From: CAZYYO01 sp964650965
Lineage (GTDB): Bacteria > Bacillota > Clostridia > Lachnospirales > Lachnospiraceae
Length of the DNA: 25,005 nucleotides
Assembly: GCA_964650965.1 (NCBI GenBank)
Contig: CAZYYO010000036.1
Location: forward strand, 1-25,005
Direction of reading: 5' to 3'
Shown here: positions 1 to 7,600 of the stretch, piece by piece
Layout: every line of letters begins with the position of its first letter
Position numbering within the stretch: the stretch's first letter is position 1
Position numbers and translations under genes: made by a program
The notes under the pieces: model-generated
Told to the model about the DNA's origin: nothing
Databases searched by the model: none
Seen by the model: only the letters and a program-made list of their open reading frames with translations

Positions 1-46
1 AAGCCAGTAAATATGCGGTTTTGCACGATTCCATATACGGCACAGA

Positions 47-439
47 CTATCTCTTACTGAACTGAGGAGCACGACGTGCTGCTTTGAGTCCGTATTTCTT
101 TCTTTCTTTCATACGTGGATCTCTGGTTAAGTATCCAGCAGATTTTAATACTGGTCTGTAATCAGCATCTACAGTAAGTAATGCTCTTGCAATACCGTGT
201 CTGATAGCACCAGCCTGACCGGTGTATCCGCCGCCCTTTACGTTTACTAATACATCAAACTTATCTAAGTTGTCAGTAGCTACTAATGGCTGACGAACGA
301 TAACTTTTAAAGTCTCTAATCCAAGATATTCATCAATATCTCTTTTGTTAATTGTGATTTTACCAGTTCCGGGTACTAAATATACTCTTGCAACAGAAGA
401 TTTTCTTCTTCCAGTTCCGTAATTTTTGTTATTAGCCAA
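47..439 (-). CDS. rpsI: 30S ribosomal protein S9
   Basis: S9 of the small ribosomal subunit; its C-terminal tail reaches the P site and contacts tRNA. The 130-residue length, the N-terminal YGTGRRKSSVARV segment, the central GGGYTGQAGAIRHGIARAL segment and the basic C-terminus ending QFSKR are diagnostic. The start codon read here is TTG (439-437), preceded on the minus strand by AGGAGG at 9-nt spacing; an ATG with a comparable ribosome binding site is not available, so a TTG start is the best reading. It lies 16 bp downstream of rplM, the normal rplM-rpsI pair, and shares that promoter and leader. No terminator is visible in the 46 bases left at the window edge. Confidence 0.98.
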   Translation of the reverse strand: MANNKNYGTGRRKSSVARVYLVPGTGKITINKRDIDEYLGLETLKVIVRQPLVATDNLDKFDVLVNVKGGGYTGQAGAIRHGIARALLTVDADYRPVLKSAGYLTRDPRMKERKKYGLKAARRAPQFSKR

Positions 440-455
440 TGTTCTTTACCTCCTA

Positions 456-884
456 TTAAAATGTTAAAGCTTCAGGCTTCTGAGCTTCGTGCTTGTGATC
501 TGGACCTGCGTATACGAATAACTTCTTATACATTTCTCTTCCTAAAGGTCCCTTTGGAAGCATACCCTTAACAGCGAATTCAATAACTCTTTCTGGGTGT
601 TTCTCTAACATTTCTTTTAAAGTGGTTTCTTTCATTCCACCAACATATTCTGAGTGGTGATAGTACATTTTCTGGTCTAATTTCTTACCAGTCACTTTAA
701 TCTTCTCAGCATTCACAACGATTACAAAATCACCGGTGTCAGCGTGTGGTGTGAAGATTGCTTTATTTTTTCCTCTTAATACTTTAGCGATTTCAGAAGC
801 AAGACGACCTAAGGTCTGTCCTTCTGCATCGACTACATACCATTTTCTTTCAACTAAAGTTGGGTTTGGCATATAAGTGTTCAT
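456..884 (-). CDS. rplM: 50S ribosomal protein L13
   Basis: L13 is an early-assembly protein of the large subunit. The 142-residue length is typical of the family. Recognisable segments are the N-terminal WYVVDAEGQTLGRLAS, the GDFVIVVNAEKIKVTGKK strand region, and MLPKGPLGREMYKKLFVYAG near the C-terminus. The ATG at 884 is preceded by AAGGAGG with suitable spacing. It is the first gene of the rplM-rpsI operon, has its own near-consensus promoter at 1029-1057, and follows a structured leader of about 137 nt. The pair therefore appears independent of the upstream rhamnosidase and truA genes. Confidence 0.98.
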   Translation of the reverse strand: MNTYMPNPTLVERKWYVVDAEGQTLGRLASEIAKVLRGKNKAIFTPHADTGDFVIVVNAEKIKVTGKKLDQKMYYHHSEYVGGMKETTLKEMLEKHPERVIEFAVKGMLPKGPLGREMYKKLFVYAGPDHKHEAQKPEALTF

Positions 885-1022
885 TTGGGTTTTCCTCCTT
901 GATAATCATACATAACATCATGCGCGGTCAACTGGTACAATGTCCGTAATACCAGCCTTCCTTTGTTTATAGTCAAAATACACTCCGGGGCTAAGGGAGT
1001 TGTATTCTTTCACTACATCAGC
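885..1022 (-). promoter_or_regulatory. Structured 5' leader of rplM-rpsI (probable L13 leader)
   Basis: The transcript from the promoter at 1029-1057 has a leader of about 137 nt. Two hairpins are visible. One has arms 977-986 and 996-1006, with AATAC/GTATT and ACTCC/GGAGT paired around one bulged base. The second has arms 932-937 and 950-955 (CTGGTA/TACCAG). L13 autoregulatory leaders are an established RNA family in Firmicutes (Rfam L13_leader), and position and hairpin content fit. Assignment to that exact family is inference; a covariance-model search of 885-1022 would decide. Confidence 0.6.
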
Positions 1023-1028
1023 CTTAAC

Positions 1029-1057
1029 ATTATATTACACGTTTCGGTGTGTGTCAA
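1029..1057 (-). promoter_or_regulatory. Promoter of rplM-rpsI
   Basis: On the minus strand a perfect TTGACA (1052-1057) and a perfect TATAAT (1029-1034) are separated by exactly 17 bp, the consensus for the housekeeping sigma factor. Transcription would start near 1022. Such strength suits a ribosomal protein operon. Confidence 0.92.
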
Positions 1058-1112
1058 CCCTCATTTTTCCATTTTCTCATGTTTCCCCAGGTCTTTTTCT
1101 CGCGTAATCTGA

Positions 1113-1146
1113 CCATAAACAAAGACACTGTATCACAGTGTCTTTG
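1113..1146 (-). terminator. Intrinsic terminator after the rhamnosidase gene
   Basis: An 11-bp perfect inverted repeat (1120-1130 with 1136-1146, CAAAGACACTG) surrounds a 5-nt loop. On the minus strand it is followed by a short T-rich stretch (TTTGTTTA). It lies 18 bp past the stop codon of the GH78 gene and before the rplM promoter, so it separates the two transcription units. Confidence 0.8.
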
Positions 1147-1163
1147 TAATCAGCTTGCTTATT

Positions 1164-3695
1164 CTACAATGTATGGCGTCCTGCTGTCAATGTTTCTTCT
1201 CTGCCATCTAACAGCTTCACTGTTGCTGTTACATTAGCTGGTACCAGGAATTCATATACTACCTTGTCTCCTTCATATTTCCAGCTGCTTTCAATGCGTC
1301 CTACTGGGGATTCGTATGTAGCTTTGGCATGGTCTAAGGCCGGGTATGGCAATGGAGCAAAGGACAATGCACCATTTTCTAAATGAATGCCACAGATACC
1401 ACTCATCAGCCATCCGCTGATTGCACCATAGGAATAATGATTCAGTGATGCGTGAGGTACGTTTTCTTCATTAATACCATCCCATGTCTCCCAGATGGTG
1501 TTGGCACCCTTCTTCACCTCATATAGCCAGCTTGGCATGGTGTCCTGCAGCAATAATTTATAGGCTGTCTCCAGATAACCATAATCTGCCAGCACCTGGC
1601 AAAGGAATGGTGTAGATAAGAAACCAGTATTTAAATGATATCCATTATCTACTACCATCTGGTTCAAATCTGCCGCAGCCACCTTCATCTCTTCTTCGCT
1701 AAGCAATCCAAAGCTGATGGCACGAACATACTGACACTGACGATCAGAGTGAATTCTACCGTCCTCTGTAGCAATATAATGAAATGCTTTCTTGGCATTC
1801 TCTGCAATATTCTGATAGCGTGCTGCGTCCTCTTCCTGTCCCAAAATATGAGCAATCTCGCTTAGCATCTCACCGGATCTTGCAAAGTATGCAGTAGCAA
1901 CAATGGCAGATGGATTTCTCATAGCCATCTGACCATCCACATCCGGTTCACACCATTCACCGTAATCAATCCCAGTTTCAATGGTGTAATCACTGTATGG
2001 ATTTTTCTTTTTAAAGATAGACTTTAAATCCTTCTTCTTGGCACGGCTTTCCAGGAAAGCGTACCACTGCTTCATCATCTCATAGTTCTCTTCTAAGATT
2101 GCCACATTATCATATCTCTTATACAACGCATAAGGAACAATAATGCTTGCATCTCCCCAGCCTACAGAACCACTTAGCAAATTGGTAAACATGCTTGGCT
2201 TTCCATTGGGGGGAGCGATGTTATATACCTTACCATCCTTCTGCTGAATTAAGCGACATTCACCTAACCACTTGCGGAATACACTGTAGCAATCCTCTAA
2301 GAAGATTCCGGTATCTACAAATACCCCAGCATCTCCTGTCCATCCTGCACGCTCTCTGGTAGGGCAATCTGTAGGAATATCACAGAAATTCCCCTTCATG
2401 CTCCATATGCTGTTTTTAAACAACTGATTTACATTGGCATCAGAGCAGGTAAAGCTGCCAATTTGATCCATCTGTGAATATACAGCAATAGAAGTAAATT
2501 CTGCGGTGCTAAGATCCACATTGGTCTCAATTTTGCCATACTGAAATCCCCAGATAGTAAATTTGGACTTATAGTGATTTTTACCTTCCTTACAGATATA
2601 TTCTACCCTCTGCTCAATTCCATTTTCCTTATGACGCTTCCGATCCTGGAAATTCTCGTTGGTGAAATTACCATTCTCATCTAAGGTCTCACCATGATGA
2701 ATTACAATCTTTTCTCCAGCATGAGCATCCACTGTAAATTCAATATAGCCTGCCAGATTCTGTCCATAATCAACAACCGTTTCTCCATTTGGTGTCGTAA
2801 TTAATTTTCCCGGGAATCGTTCTGCCTCAATAATTGCCACACTATTAGAGCATGCCAGTACTTCTTTGGAATCATCTTCTACCTTAACCGGATGCCAGCC
2901 TGTCAGCTCCTCATAGGATGCGTCATAAACCTCGCCCTGCTGCATATCGTTCTCACGAATTGGTCCCTCCTGTGTAGCTTCCCAGCTATCATCCGATACA
3001 CAGACTGCCTTGCCGTCCACTTCCAGCTGGAAGAATAATGCAATATCTTCTCCAAAGAGATTTCTCTCTCCATCTACTCCAGAGCAGCTTCGATACCAGC
3101 CATCTCCCAATACTACCTGGACTTCATTGGTTCCCTCCTGAAGTAATGAGGTAACGTCATAGGTCTGATATGCAATTTTCTTATCATAGCTTCCTGTTCC
3201 AGGAGCCAGAACAAAGCTTCCAACCCGTGTACCATTAATCTCAGCTTCATAAAGTCCGTGGGCTGTAATGTATAATCTTCCTGTTCCCATTTTCTCCAGA
3301 GTAAAACTCTTCCGTAAATATGCTGCCGGTGCCTTTACATCCTTTTGAATCTCTAGCTCCGGATTAATCCATTGTGCCACAAATTCTTCTGTATGTAATA
3401 AGCCCATTTCGAAAAATGCTTCTTCACTCCACTGGGAAGCTGTATCATTTTCATCCCATACCCGAACCTGCCAGGTAACGTGCTGGCGGCTCTTTAGCTG
3501 TTGGTCAAGTCCTGCATTCATTCTTGCAGAAGCAACTTTACCACTATTCCATACTACCTGACCATCCACCTTTGCTTCAATTTCATAAGCGGTCTGCTTG
3601 ATGCCATCTTCGCATACCCATGATAAATATGGTCGGCTCACGTCAATTCCCATTGGATTTTTCATTTGTTCTGTTCTTAATCTAACTGCTTTCAT
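1164..3695 (-). CDS. Alpha-L-rhamnosidase, glycoside hydrolase family 78
   Basis: Predicted to release terminal alpha-L-rhamnose from plant glycosides or polysaccharides. No signal peptide is visible, so it is probably cytoplasmic and acts on imported rhamnosides. The architecture fits GH78: N-terminal beta domains (about 1-290), a concanavalin-like domain (about 290-395), a catalytic (alpha/alpha)6 barrel (about 410-770) and a C-terminal beta domain. The family active-site segment DCPTRERAGWTGDAG is present, with acidic residues D443, E448 and D455; a later IWETWDG supplies E736, matching the catalytic acid/base set described for GH78. The length, 843 aa, is normal. The ATG at 3695 follows AAAGGAG. 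The gene sits alone between truA and rplM, where this block normally has no insertion, and its ribosome binding site comes immediately after a terminator-like hairpin. No transporter or rhamnose pathway gene is nearby. Confidence 0.95.
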   Translation of the reverse strand: MKAVRLRTEQMKNPMGIDVSRPYLSWVCEDGIKQTAYEIEAKVDGQVVWNSGKVASARMNAGLDQQLKSRQHVTWQVRVWDENDTASQWSEEAFFEMGLLHTEEFVAQWINPELEIQKDVKAPAAYLRKSFTLEKMGTGRLYITAHGLYEAEINGTRVGSFVLAPGTGSYDKKIAYQTYDVTSLLQEGTNEVQVVLGDGWYRSCSGVDGERNLFGEDIALFFQLEVDGKAVCVSDDSWEATQEGPIRENDMQQGEVYDASYEELTGWHPVKVEDDSKEVLACSNSVAIIEAERFPGKLITTPNGETVVDYGQNLAGYIEFTVDAHAGEKIVIHHGETLDENGNFTNENFQDRKRHKENGIEQRVEYICKEGKNHYKSKFTIWGFQYGKIETNVDLSTAEFTSIAVYSQMDQIGSFTCSDANVNQLFKNSIWSMKGNFCDIPTDCPTRERAGWTGDAGVFVDTGIFLEDCYSVFRKWLGECRLIQQKDGKVYNIAPPNGKPSMFTNLLSGSVGWGDASIIVPYALYKRYDNVAILEENYEMMKQWYAFLESRAKKKDLKSIFKKKNPYSDYTIETGIDYGEWCEPDVDGQMAMRNPSAIVATAYFARSGEMLSEIAHILGQEEDAARYQNIAENAKKAFHYIATEDGRIHSDRQCQYVRAISFGLLSEEEMKVAAADLNQMVVDNGYHLNTGFLSTPFLCQVLADYGYLETAYKLLLQDTMPSWLYEVKKGANTIWETWDGINEENVPHASLNHYSYGAISGWLMSGICGIHLENGALSFAPLPYPALDHAKATYESPVGRIESSWKYEGDKVVYEFLVPANVTATVKLLDGREETLTAGRHTL

Positions 3696-3709
3696 CCTAT
3701 TCTCCTTTA

Positions 3710-3767
3710 CACAAAAATATCCTAAGTCACATTAACAGAAGTACTGTTAAATCGTCTTAGGATATTT
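3710..3767 (-). terminator. Terminator-like hairpin after truA, in the leader of the rhamnosidase gene
   Basis: The outer arms 3715-3726 and 3756-3767 form 12 perfect base pairs (AAATATCCTAAG/CTTAGGATATTT). Inside them, 3732-3738 and 3744-3750 form another 7 bp around a 5-nt loop. On the minus strand the stem runs into TTTTTG, a terminator-like U tract. The AAAGGAG of the GH78 gene begins only a few bases later, leaving no room for a promoter between hairpin and gene. It therefore ends the truA operon and may also act as an attenuator for the rhamnosidase. Confidence 0.75.
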
Positions 3768-3814
3768 ATAACCCAGAATCATCTTTTGGGCTTTCATATT
3801 TTCTTTATTTCGTT

Positions 3815-4570
3815 TTACTTTTCGTTTTCTTTCTCATCTTGGAACTGAATACCTATCATGGTAAGCCCATGAGCCGGAGCAGTGGGTCCGGCCAGTGACC
3901 TGTCATGTCCTTCCAGTATCCCCTTTACATCCTCTGGTGAAATGATTCCGGCACCAACCTGAATTAAGGTTCCCGCAATAATACGTACCATATTATACAA
4001 GAATCCACTTCCTGTGATGGAAATGTTGATAACATCATCTTCTCTGGTGACATGAAGTTCATAAATCTCCCGCACAAAGGACTTCACCTGGGCATGAATA
4101 GATGCAAAGCTTGTAAAATCATGCTCTCCTACCAAAAAGTTTGCAGCCTGCTGCATCTGATCTGCATCCAGGGGATAATGGTAGAAATAAGTATCCAGCC
4201 TTCTGGTAGGCATTGGGAAGGTACGATTTAAAATACGATATTCATACGTCTTTCGGCTCTTTTGATATCTGGGATGATAGTCCTCCGGTACCTGGCAGGA
4301 ATCCTGAACAACAATATCCTTCGGGAGGCGCTGATTCAGTGCATAGCTAATCTTATCTGCTGGCATTCTGGTTGTGGTGTCAAAGATTGCAACATTTCCC
4401 AGAGAATGCACACCTGTATCTGTTCTACTGGCCCCTGTGACACGAATTTCTTCCCCTAACAGCTGGGTTAATGCCTCATTTAGCTTTTCCTCAATTGTTA
4501 CACCATTGGGCTGTATCTGCCATCCCTGATAATTGGTGCCATCATACGCTACAATTAACTTTACTCTCAT
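3815..4570 (-). CDS. truA: tRNA pseudouridine(38-40) synthase TruA
   Basis: Converts uridines 38, 39 and 40 of the tRNA anticodon stem-loop to pseudouridine. The family motif GASRTDTGVHS carries the catalytic aspartate, D51. The N-terminal LIVAYDGTNYQGWQ and the C-terminal GSGFLYNMVRIIAGTLI segments are characteristic. The 251-residue length matches bacterial TruA. The ATG at 4570 is separated from the ecfT stop codon by a single base, so translation is probably coupled. The order ecfA1-ecfA2-ecfT-truA is the conserved Firmicute arrangement. In Bacillus subtilis rplM-rpsI follow directly; here a GH78 gene intervenes. Confidence 0.97.
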   Translation of the reverse strand: MRVKLIVAYDGTNYQGWQIQPNGVTIEEKLNEALTQLLGEEIRVTGASRTDTGVHSLGNVAIFDTTTRMPADKISYALNQRLPKDIVVQDSCQVPEDYHPRYQKSRKTYEYRILNRTFPMPTRRLDTYFYHYPLDADQMQQAANFLVGEHDFTSFASIHAQVKSFVREIYELHVTREDDVINISITGSGFLYNMVRIIAGTLIQVGAGIISPEDVKGILEGHDRSLAGPTAPAHGLTMIGIQFQDEKENEK

Positions 4571-4571
4571 A

Positions 4572-5372
4572 CTACAATAATACCTTTATTAAAACCACCA
4601 GTGCCAGAAAAGCCAAAATCACCAGGTATGCTTTCTTATCTACGTTCTCATATACCAATGGTTTCATCTTGGTTCTTCCTTCGCCACCATTATAGCACCG
4701 GGCTTCCATTGCCAATGCCAAATCATTGGCTCTCCGAAAAGCAGACACAAACAGAGGTACTAATAGCGGTACCATATTCTTGGCTTTCTTTAATAATCCA
4801 CCGGATTCAAAATCTGCTCCTCTGGCCATCTGTGCCTTCATAATCTTATCCGTTTCTTCAATGAGTATAGGGATAAAACGCAGGGCAATCGACATCATCA
4901 TTGCAATCTCATGCACGGGAACATGGAGCTTCGTTAAGGGCTTAAGAGATTTCTCCAGCCCATCCGTCAATTGATTCGGCGTGGTAGTTAAGGTCATAAC
5001 CGAGGTTCCAATAATCAGGAATATCATTCGTATGGTCATCATAACCGCATTCTTCAATCCAGCATCTGTAATATGAAAAATCCAAAAAGATACCAGCTCA
5101 TTTCCAGGAGTTAGAAATAAATTGAACACACCTGCGATAATCAGCAGTATCACAATCGCTTTCAGACCCTTCACCATGTAAGAAAACGGAACCTTACTTA
5201 GCTTAATGAAGAAAATCATAAATGCTGTCACAAGCACTACACCCCAAATGCTGTCAAAGGTGAACAGGCTGATAATAAAAATCAGCGTTCCAAAAAGCTT
5301 TACCCTAGGGTCAAGCTTATGAATGACGGAATCCGCCGGATAATATTGTCCAAGTGTGATATCTCTTAACAT
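4572..5372 (-). CDS. ecfT: Energy-coupling factor transporter transmembrane protein EcfT
   Basis: Transmembrane scaffold of a group II ECF importer. It joins the two ATPases to interchangeable substrate-binding S components for vitamins and other micronutrients. Several hydrophobic spans are visible in the first 120 residues plus one at the C-terminus (LVILAFLALVVLIKVLL). The two coupling-helix motifs containing Ala-Arg-Gly-like signatures appear as MARGADFESGG and MEARCYNGG. Length 266 aa is normal. The ATG at 5372 follows AAGGAATG. It lies 22 bp after ecfA2 and 1 bp before truA. No S component is encoded in the window, as expected for group II systems, where S components are scattered. Confidence 0.95.
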   Translation of the reverse strand: MLRDITLGQYYPADSVIHKLDPRVKLFGTLIFIISLFTFDSIWGVVLVTAFMIFFIKLSKVPFSYMVKGLKAIVILLIIAGVFNLFLTPGNELVSFWIFHITDAGLKNAVMMTIRMIFLIIGTSVMTLTTTPNQLTDGLEKSLKPLTKLHVPVHEIAMMMSIALRFIPILIEETDKIMKAQMARGADFESGGLLKKAKNMVPLLVPLFVSAFRRANDLALAMEARCYNGGEGRTKMKPLVYENVDKKAYLVILAFLALVVLIKVLL

Positions 5373-5394
5373 AGTTGTTTCATTCCTTATTGTG

Positions 5395-6243
5395 TTATTT
5401 TCCCAGTGCCCTTAATATTTCCTGTTTTGCTTCTTCTACTGTGGTTGCATCCTTTGAAACATTCCAGCCGCAATCTGCCAGCTCATGCATAAGGTAGGTA
5501 ACCTGAGGGGCTGCAAGGCCCACCGCTTCTAATTCCTTGTAGTGATGAAATACCTCCCTGGGCGTTCCATCCAGCAAGACACTTCCCTGATTCATTACGA
5601 TAATGCGACCTACATATTTCGCCACATCCTCCATGCTATGAGACACTAAAATAACGGTATTGCCATATCTTCGATGCATATCTGCAATAAGATCTAGAAT
5701 CTCATCTCTTCCCTGAGGGTCCAGTCCTGCTGTAGGTTCATCTAAGATTAATACTGCAGGCTTCATGGCAAGAACACCTGCAATTGCCACCCGACGCTTC
5801 TGTCCTCCTGATAATTCAAAGGGAGACTGGTCATACAGCTCTTCTGGAAGTCCCACGCTTTGTAAGGCTTCAAATGCTCTTAAGGTAGCTTCTTCCTTGG
5901 TTAAGCCCTGATTCTTGGGTCCAAAGCACACATCCTCAAAAACGGTTGTTTCAAATAACTGATGCTCCGGATACTGAAATACCATTCCCACCTGAGTTCT
6001 TAAGTCTCGAAGATTATAATCCGATGCATAAATATCTTCTCCATTAAAATAAATACAACCCTCTATAGCCTTTAATAATCCATTCAGGTGCTGTATCAAA
6101 GTGGATTTTCCAGAGCCAGTGTGTCCAATGATTCCGATAAATTCTCCGTCCTCTATGGTTAGGCTCACATTCTGGAGTGCTGTAATTTCATATGATGTAT
6201 CTGGGCTATATCGATAGGTTATTTTATCTAAAATCAATGACAT
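5395..6243 (-). CDS. ecfA2: Energy-coupling factor ATPase EcfA2
   Basis: One of the two ABC ATPases driving the ECF importer. It has Walker A GHTGSGKST (40-48), the Q-loop region VFQYPEHQLF, signature LSGGQKRR (144 onward), Walker B VLILDEPTAGLDP (D168, E169) and the H-loop SHSMEDVA. The VFQYPEHQLF wording is typical of the second ATPase of the pair. The ATG at 6243 overlaps the end of ecfA1 by 10 bp and has GGAG at about 5-nt spacing inside that gene. The 282-residue length is typical. Confidence 0.96.
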   Translation of the reverse strand: MSLILDKITYRYSPDTSYEITALQNVSLTIEDGEFIGIIGHTGSGKSTLIQHLNGLLKAIEGCIYFNGEDIYASDYNLRDLRTQVGMVFQYPEHQLFETTVFEDVCFGPKNQGLTKEEATLRAFEALQSVGLPEELYDQSPFELSGGQKRRVAIAGVLAMKPAVLILDEPTAGLDPQGRDEILDLIADMHRRYGNTVILVSHSMEDVAKYVGRIIVMNQGSVLLDGTPREVFHHYKELEAVGLAAPQVTYLMHELADCGWNVSKDATTVEEAKQEILRALGK

Positions 6244-7088
6244 ATTTTCTCCAGCTCCTCCACTAATTCTTCTCGGGTAAGAATTCCCTGCGGAATATCC
6301 AATCCAGCTTCCCGAAGTTCATGTGCCAACAAGGTGATTTGTGGAACATCCAGGCGATGCTTCTTTAACTCCTGCACCTGGGAAAAGATTTCCCGTGGCA
6401 CGCCCTGCATAACCACTTGTCCCTTGTCCATAACGTATACATAATCGGAATCAACTACTTCTTCCATGTAATGAGTAATCAAAATAATCGTCACATGTTT
6501 TTCTTTATTTAAGGCATGCACTGCCTTCAGCACTTCTTTTCGTCCATCCGGGTCCAGCATGGCTGTAGGTTCGTCCAAGATAATACACTTTGGTTCCATT
6601 GCCATAACTCCGGCAATAGCAACTCTTTGCTTCTGCCCGCCAGATAATTTATTAGGAGAATGTGCTCTATACTTTAGCATACCAACGGATTTCAAGCTTT
6701 TCTCTACCCGCTGCCATATCTCCTCTGTGGGAACGCCAATATTCTCAGGGCCAAAGCCTACATCCTCTTCTACAATGCTGGCTATTATCTGGTTGTCCGG
6801 ATTTTGAAATACCATTCCTGCACTTTGACGAACCGCAAATATATTATCTTCATCTGTGGCATCCTTACCATCTACAACAAGCGTTCCGCCAGCCGGAGTC
6901 AATAGTGCATTGATATGCTTCGCCAGGGTGGATTTTCCAGAGCCGTTGTGTCCCAGCACAGAGATGAACTGCCCTGGCTCCACCTGGAAATCCACATGGT
7001 CTAATGCGGTATTGATTCCCTCAACATTTCCCTCTTCATCCCGTCGAATATATTCAAAAAATAATTTCTTAGCTTCTACAATTCCCAT
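6234..7088 (-). CDS. ecfA1: Energy-coupling factor ATPase EcfA1
   Basis: First ABC ATPase of the ECF importer. Visible motifs, numbered from the chosen start, are Walker A GHNGSGKST (46-54), VFQNPDNQI, signature LSGGQKQR (148 onward), Walker B CIILDEPTAMLDP (D172, E173) and the H-loop THYMEEV. The frame stays open to a TTG at 7109, but I prefer the ATG at 7088: AAAGG precedes it at suitable spacing, it begins 14 bp after the trmL stop codon, and the product MGIVEAKKLF matches the usual family N-terminus. In B. subtilis the gene before ecfA1 is rplQ; here it is trmL, so the ribosomal block is broken on this side. Confidence 0.96.
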   Translation of the reverse strand: MGIVEAKKLFFEYIRRDEEGNVEGINTALDHVDFQVEPGQFISVLGHNGSGKSTLAKHINALLTPAGGTLVVDGKDATDEDNIFAVRQSAGMVFQNPDNQIIASIVEEDVGFGPENIGVPTEEIWQRVEKSLKSVGMLKYRAHSPNKLSGGQKQRVAIAGVMAMEPKCIILDEPTAMLDPDGRKEVLKAVHALNKEKHVTIILITHYMEEVVDSDYVYVMDKGQVVMQGVPREIFSQVQELKKHRLDVPQITLLAHELREAGLDIPQGILTREELVEELEKICH

Positions 7089-7102
7089 GAGGTCCCTTTC
7101 GA

Positions 7103-7600
7103 TTACCAATGAAGATGGTGTAATTCTCCTTCCAGCTTCATATGGTCAAAATCATTCTGTCTTAGTGCTTCATATAATACAATTGCTACGGAATTAGATA
7201 AATTCAATGACCGGGTTTCCCCAATCATGGGAATCCGAATACATTCCTCTGGATGCTGAATCAAAATTTCTTCCGGTATTCCTGCGCTTTCCTTGCCAAA
7301 CATAATATAACAATCCGGCTCATACTTCACATCCGAATATACATGCTTTCCTTTGGTAGTAGCCATGTAAATTTTCGCTTTGGGATTTCGCTCCATAAAG
7401 TCCGTCCAGTCATCATATCTTGTAACATCTAGCTGCTCCCAATAATCCATTCCGGCACGCTTCACCGTCTTATCGTTTAACTTAAAGCCCAGTGGTTCAA
7501 TTAAATGCAGTCTGGTCCCGGTAGCTACGCAGGTACGTCCAATATTTCCGGTATTAGCTGGAATCTCCGGTTCATATAATACAATATTTAATGCTGCCAT
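7103..7600 (-). CDS. trmL: tRNA (cytidine(34)-2'-O)-methyltransferase, SPOUT family
   Basis: Methylates the ribose of the wobble nucleotide (C34 or cmnm5U34) of leucine tRNAs, using S-adenosylmethionine. All three SPOUT motifs are present: NTGNIGRTC near the N-terminus, MFGKESAGIPEEIL, and RSLNLSNSVAIVLYEALRQ, which forms the trefoil-knot cofactor site. The compact 165-residue length without an extra RNA-binding domain is typical of TrmL. The ATG at 7600 directly abuts the TAA of the aminotransferase gene, and its GGAG lies inside that gene, indicating coupled translation. It is probably in one operon with the ECF genes downstream. Confidence 0.95.
   Translation of the reverse strand: MAALNIVLYEPEIPANTGNIGRTCVATGTRLHLIEPLGFKLNDKTVKRAGMDYWEQLDVTRYDDWTDFMERNPKAKIYMATTKGKHVYSDVKYEPDCYIMFGKESAGIPEEILIQHPEECIRIPMIGETRSLNLSNSVAIVLYEALRQNDFDHMKLEGELHHLHW

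Noticed and set aside
7089..7109. TTG start for ecfA1 at 7109
   Set aside because: It has no good ribosome binding site and overlaps trmL; the ATG at 7088 has AAAGG and gives the family's usual N-terminus.
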